The notes under the pieces: generated by a model | Told to the model about the DNA's origin: nothing | Databases searched by the model: none | What the model saw: only the letters and a program-made list of their open reading frames with translations | Source of the DNA: Rhodoluna sp. | GTDB lineage: Bacteria > Actinomycetota > Actinomycetes > Actinomycetales > Microbacteriaceae | Reading direction: 5' to 3' | DNA: 8,194 nucleotides | Assembly (NCBI GenBank): GCA_023260375.1 | Contig: JALQVK010000156.1 | Coordinates: 1-8,194, forward strand | Translations under genes and position numbers: made by a program | In this document: positions 6,465-8,194 of the stretch, piece after piece | Numbering within the stretch: position 1 is the first letter of the stretch | How the letters are laid out: every line of letters begins with the position of its first letter

Positions 6465-6474
6465 CTTTGTTAGG
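6465..6474 (-). promoter_or_regulatory. Putative operator half-site E next to operator D
   Basis: CTTTGTTAGG here reads CCTAACAAAG on the minus strand, sharing the CTAACAAA core with the other sites; the 5' part matches the consensus poorly. Its TTTGTTAG start is 19 bp after that of operator D, close to two helical turns, so two dimers could sit side by side. Confidence 0.4.
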
Positions 6475-6517
6475 CAAATCAGCTTGACTCATTTAACTCA
6501 TTGTTGAGAGGAAACAA

Positions 6518-7486
6518 ATGTCGCTAAAGATGAAGGCTCTGGCCCTCGCTGCTGTAGCTGCTATTGCTCTGTCGGGTTGTTCCGCAGCTGCACCAGCAAC
6601 CACCGACGCAGGCCACAAGGACCTAAAGATCTGTGTTTACACCCACGGAGACGGTGGTTCATTCTGGACCGTAGCTCAGAAGGGTGCCGAGGCAGCAGCT
6701 GCTGACCTAGGTGTAACCCTTGACTACCAGGGATCGAACAACGACTCAGCAAAGCAGGCTTCGACGATTGAAGCCGGTATCGCTGCAGGTTGTAAGGCAA
6801 TCGCTGCATCAGCACCAGACGCAGGCGCCATCAAGGACGCCATGCTAAAGGCACACGCTGCGGGTATCCCAACCGTAACCATGAACTCGGGCTCGTCCGT
6901 ATTCAAGGAGCTAGGTGCATTCACCCACGTTGGTCAGGATGAAATCATCGCTGGTCAGCAGGCTGGTCTAAAGTTCAACGACATGGGCGTCAAGCACGTT
7001 CTATGTCCTATCCAGGAAGCCGGTAACTCGGGCCTTGCAGACCGTTGCAAGGGTCTAGCACAGACCTTCAAGGGTAAGGCAACCAACTTCAACCTTGACG
7101 GTGGACTAGCAGACCTAACCGCTGCTTCTGCCAAGATCAAGGCTGCTCTACAGGCAGACACCTCAATCGACGCTGTCTTCGCGCTAAACGCTGACATCGC
7201 TGCTAAGGCTGTTCTACCTGCTGCAGACGAACTAGGTCTATCGCTAAAGATCGGTACCGTTGACATGTCTCCTGAGGCACTAGACGCTATCGCAGCTGGA
7301 AAGATGGAATTCGCTATTGACCAGCAGCAGTACGCACAGGGCTACCTATCGGTTGTCTTGTTGTACCTAAACCTAACCAACGGTCACGAGCTAGGTGGCG
7401 GTCAGCCAATCTACTCAGGTCCTGGCTTCGTAACCAAGGACAACGTTGCTAACGTTCAGGCTCTAGTTAAGGCTGGAACCCGCTAA
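6518..7486 (+). CDS. Sugar ABC transporter substrate-binding lipoprotein (Peripla_BP_4, RbsB-like)
   Basis: Extracytoplasmic ligand-binding lipoprotein of a ribose/inositol-type ABC importer, 322 residues. A lipoprotein signal peptide has a charged start (MSLKMK), a hydrophobic stretch (7-18) and the lipobox LSGC (18-21), so Cys21 would be lipidated. The mature part resembles the periplasmic-binding-protein I fold: CVYTHGDGGSFWTVAQKGAE (39-58), then a first-domain core with IEAGIAAGCKAIAASAPD, VTMNSG, the hinge region VGQDEIIAGQQAG, a second-domain ALNADIAAKAVLPAADELG, and IDQQQYAQGYLSVVLLYL near the end. The ATG at 6518 follows GAGAGGA by six bases. Leucine is strongly biased to CTA (22 of 30) and every lysine codon I read is AAG, unlike neighbouring genes, which suggests very high expression. 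It is followed by a terminator and then by the permease gene. The ligand is inferred to be a cyclitol or sugar from the neighbours. Confidence 0.92.
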   Translation: MSLKMKALALAAVAAIALSGCSAAAPATTDAGHKDLKICVYTHGDGGSFWTVAQKGAEAAAADLGVTLDYQGSNNDSAKQASTIEAGIAAGCKAIAASAPDAGAIKDAMLKAHAAGIPTVTMNSGSSVFKELGAFTHVGQDEIIAGQQAGLKFNDMGVKHVLCPIQEAGNSGLADRCKGLAQTFKGKATNFNLDGGLADLTAASAKIKAALQADTSIDAVFALNADIAAKAVLPAADELGLSLKIGTVDMSPEALDAIAAGKMEFAIDQQQYAQGYLSVVLLYLNLTNGHELGGGQPIYSGPGFVTKDNVANVQALVKAGTR

Positions 7487-7500
7487 ACAAAGCACCACGG

Positions 7501-7541
7501 ATTTGGGGGTGGGTTGTTCTCAGCCCACCCCCAAATTTTTT
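7501..7541 (+). terminator. Strong hairpin terminator/attenuator between binding protein and permease
   Basis: A perfect 13-bp stem pairs 7501-7513 (ATTTGGGGGTGGG) with 7524-7536, with a 10-base loop and a run of six T (7536-7541). It starts 14 bases after the binding-protein stop and ends 34 bases before the permease ATG. Both genes are needed for one transporter, so partial termination here probably sets a high binding-protein to permease ratio. Confidence 0.9.
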
Positions 7542-7575
7542 AACAAAACATCGCACCAAATCGAAAGGCAGTTCA

Positions 7576-8194
7576 ATGTCGACACCTACGACAACTGACG
7601 AAAGAGTTAAAAAGGCTTCTTTCATTACCAAGGCCCTGCGCCGCACAGAGGTGGGAGCACTTCTAGGCGCCATCGCAATCTTTATCCTGTTCACCTCCAC
7701 CGACACGACCGGAAACTTCGCAAAGCTTCCTGGTATTGCCGGCTGGACCGACATCGCAGCACCGATTGGCATCGTAGCCATTGCGGTTGCACTGTTGATG
7801 ATCGCCGGTGAATTCGATCTTTCTTCCGGCGTAATGGTCGGAACCACTGGCCTTCTAGTCGGTATGCTCGTTTCGAAATTCGGACTCAACATCTGGGTCG
7901 CAATCGTAATCGGTTTGGTTTTCGCGGCCGGCATCGGCTTCATCAACGGCTACATGGTTCTCAATACCAAGCTGCCCTCGTTCATCATCACGCTAGGTAC
8001 CTTCTTTATTCTGAAGGGTGCGAACTTCGCCCTAACCATGATCCTGACTGGTTCGGTTCGTGTTACCGGCGTTGAGAAGGCCTCGGGTTTCCAATCGGCT
8101 CACGACATCTTTGCGAGCACCTTCAAAGTTGGCGACCAGAACTTCCAGATTTCGCTAGCTTGGTGGCTGGCATTGACCATCGCAGCAACCTTCC
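7576..8194 (+). CDS. Sugar ABC transporter permease, RbsC-like (partial, C-terminus beyond window)
   Basis: Inner-membrane channel subunit of the importer served by the upstream lipoprotein (BPD_transp_2 family, RbsC/AraH/XylH type). 206 residues are present and the frame is open to the right edge. The ATG at 7576 follows AAAGG (7564-7568) by seven bases. After a polar N-terminus (1-24), hydrophobic segments lie at about 25-40, 60-77, 86-100, 105-122, 135-158 and from 192 on. Family-typical blocks are IAGEFDLSSGVMVGTTGLL (76-94, cf. 'GGIDLSVG' in RbsC), GFINGYMV (121-128) and LPSFIITLGTFFILKG (133-148). Leucine codon use is mixed (CTA 5 of 22 in this part), unlike the gene before it. The ATPase gene normally accompanies these permeases and is expected outside the window. 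Confidence 0.92.
   Translation, partial: MSTPTTTDERVKKASFITKALRRTEVGALLGAIAIFILFTSTDTTGNFAKLPGIAGWTDIAAPIGIVAIAVALLMIAGEFDLSSGVMVGTTGLLVGMLVSKFGLNIWVAIVIGLVFAAGIGFINGYMVLNTKLPSFIITLGTFFILKGANFALTMILTGSVRVTGVEKASGFQSAHDIFASTFKVGDQNFQISLAWWLALTIAATF

Larger units (their letters stand above)
6264..6517. promoter_or_regulatory. 254-bp divergent promoter/operator region between the IolE-like and binding-protein genes
   Basis: AT-rich control DNA without any credible gene. It holds four TAACA-type elements: 6311-6323 and 6447-6458 (both TTTGTTAGAACA), CTAACAAAG at 6373-6381, and its inverse CTTTGTTAG at 6465-6473. It also has a small ACAC-CT-GTGT inverted repeat (6421-6430). I could not assign -35/-10 pairs with confidence for either direction. 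The binding-protein gene has a strong Shine-Dalgarno sequence, GAGAGGA (6506-6512), six bases before its ATG at 6518. Confidence 0.7.

Noticed and set aside
6484..6489. TTGACT as a -35 for the binding-protein gene
   Set aside because: The matching -10 position would fall on the Shine-Dalgarno sequence, leaving no room for a leader.
7467..7946. A 159-codon open frame on the minus strand across the terminator and the permease start
   Set aside because: It is antisense to the permease and includes the terminator hairpin; its composition is that of a shadow of a membrane-protein gene.

Overview
The window looks like chromosomal DNA from a moderate-GC actinobacterium. The left part has the actinobacterial order sigH(sigR)-aroA-rsgA-hisN. 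RsgA has the actinobacterial N-terminal extension and HisN is the inositol-monophosphatase-type histidinol phosphatase. Several genes start with GTG, and intergenic DNA is clearly AT-richer than coding DNA. My best guess is a small-genome member of Microbacteriaceae (freshwater 'Luna'-type lineages fit the base composition), but this is inference from gene order and protein style, not from a marker gene.

Layout. (1) 1-254, minus strand: 5' part of an ECF sigma factor of the SigH/SigR type, running off the left edge. (2) 311-3387, plus strand: a tight housekeeping operon of aroA (shikimate pathway), rsgA (ribosome small-subunit maturation GTPase) and hisN (histidine biosynthesis). aroA and rsgA are coupled by a TAGTG overlap; rsgA and hisN are 9 nt apart. 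(3) 3466-5299, plus strand: a GntR/HutC-family repressor followed by an inositol 2-dehydrogenase-like oxidoreductase (IolG). (4) 5379-6263, minus strand: a sugar-phosphate-isomerase/IolE-like TIM-barrel protein, converging on iolG across a strong bidirectional hairpin terminator. (5) 6518 to the right edge, plus strand: a sugar-binding lipoprotein and an RbsC-like ABC permease (cut by the window), separated by a strong hairpin terminator that probably lets the binding protein be made in excess. The ATP-binding subunit is not in the window. No gap exceeds 300 bases; the largest is the 254-bp divergent control region at 6264-6517.

How it works together. Regions 3 to 5 look like an inducible import and catabolism module for a cyclitol such as myo-inositol. 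The ABC system would bring in the substrate, the IolG-like enzyme would oxidise it to an inosose, and the IolE-like enzyme would act on the ketone. The later steps (iolD, iolB, iolC, iolJ, iolA) are not visible here. The control DNA is the most informative part. A TGTYYTAACA(AA) element occurs 30-60 nt upstream of all four transcription units of the module, including the regulator's own gene. Two copies fit the Corynebacterium glutamicum IolR consensus exactly as I remember it, and two differ at one position. This suggests that the local GntR protein is an IolR-like autoregulated repressor. A separate LacI-type palindrome before iolG suggests a second regulator encoded elsewhere.
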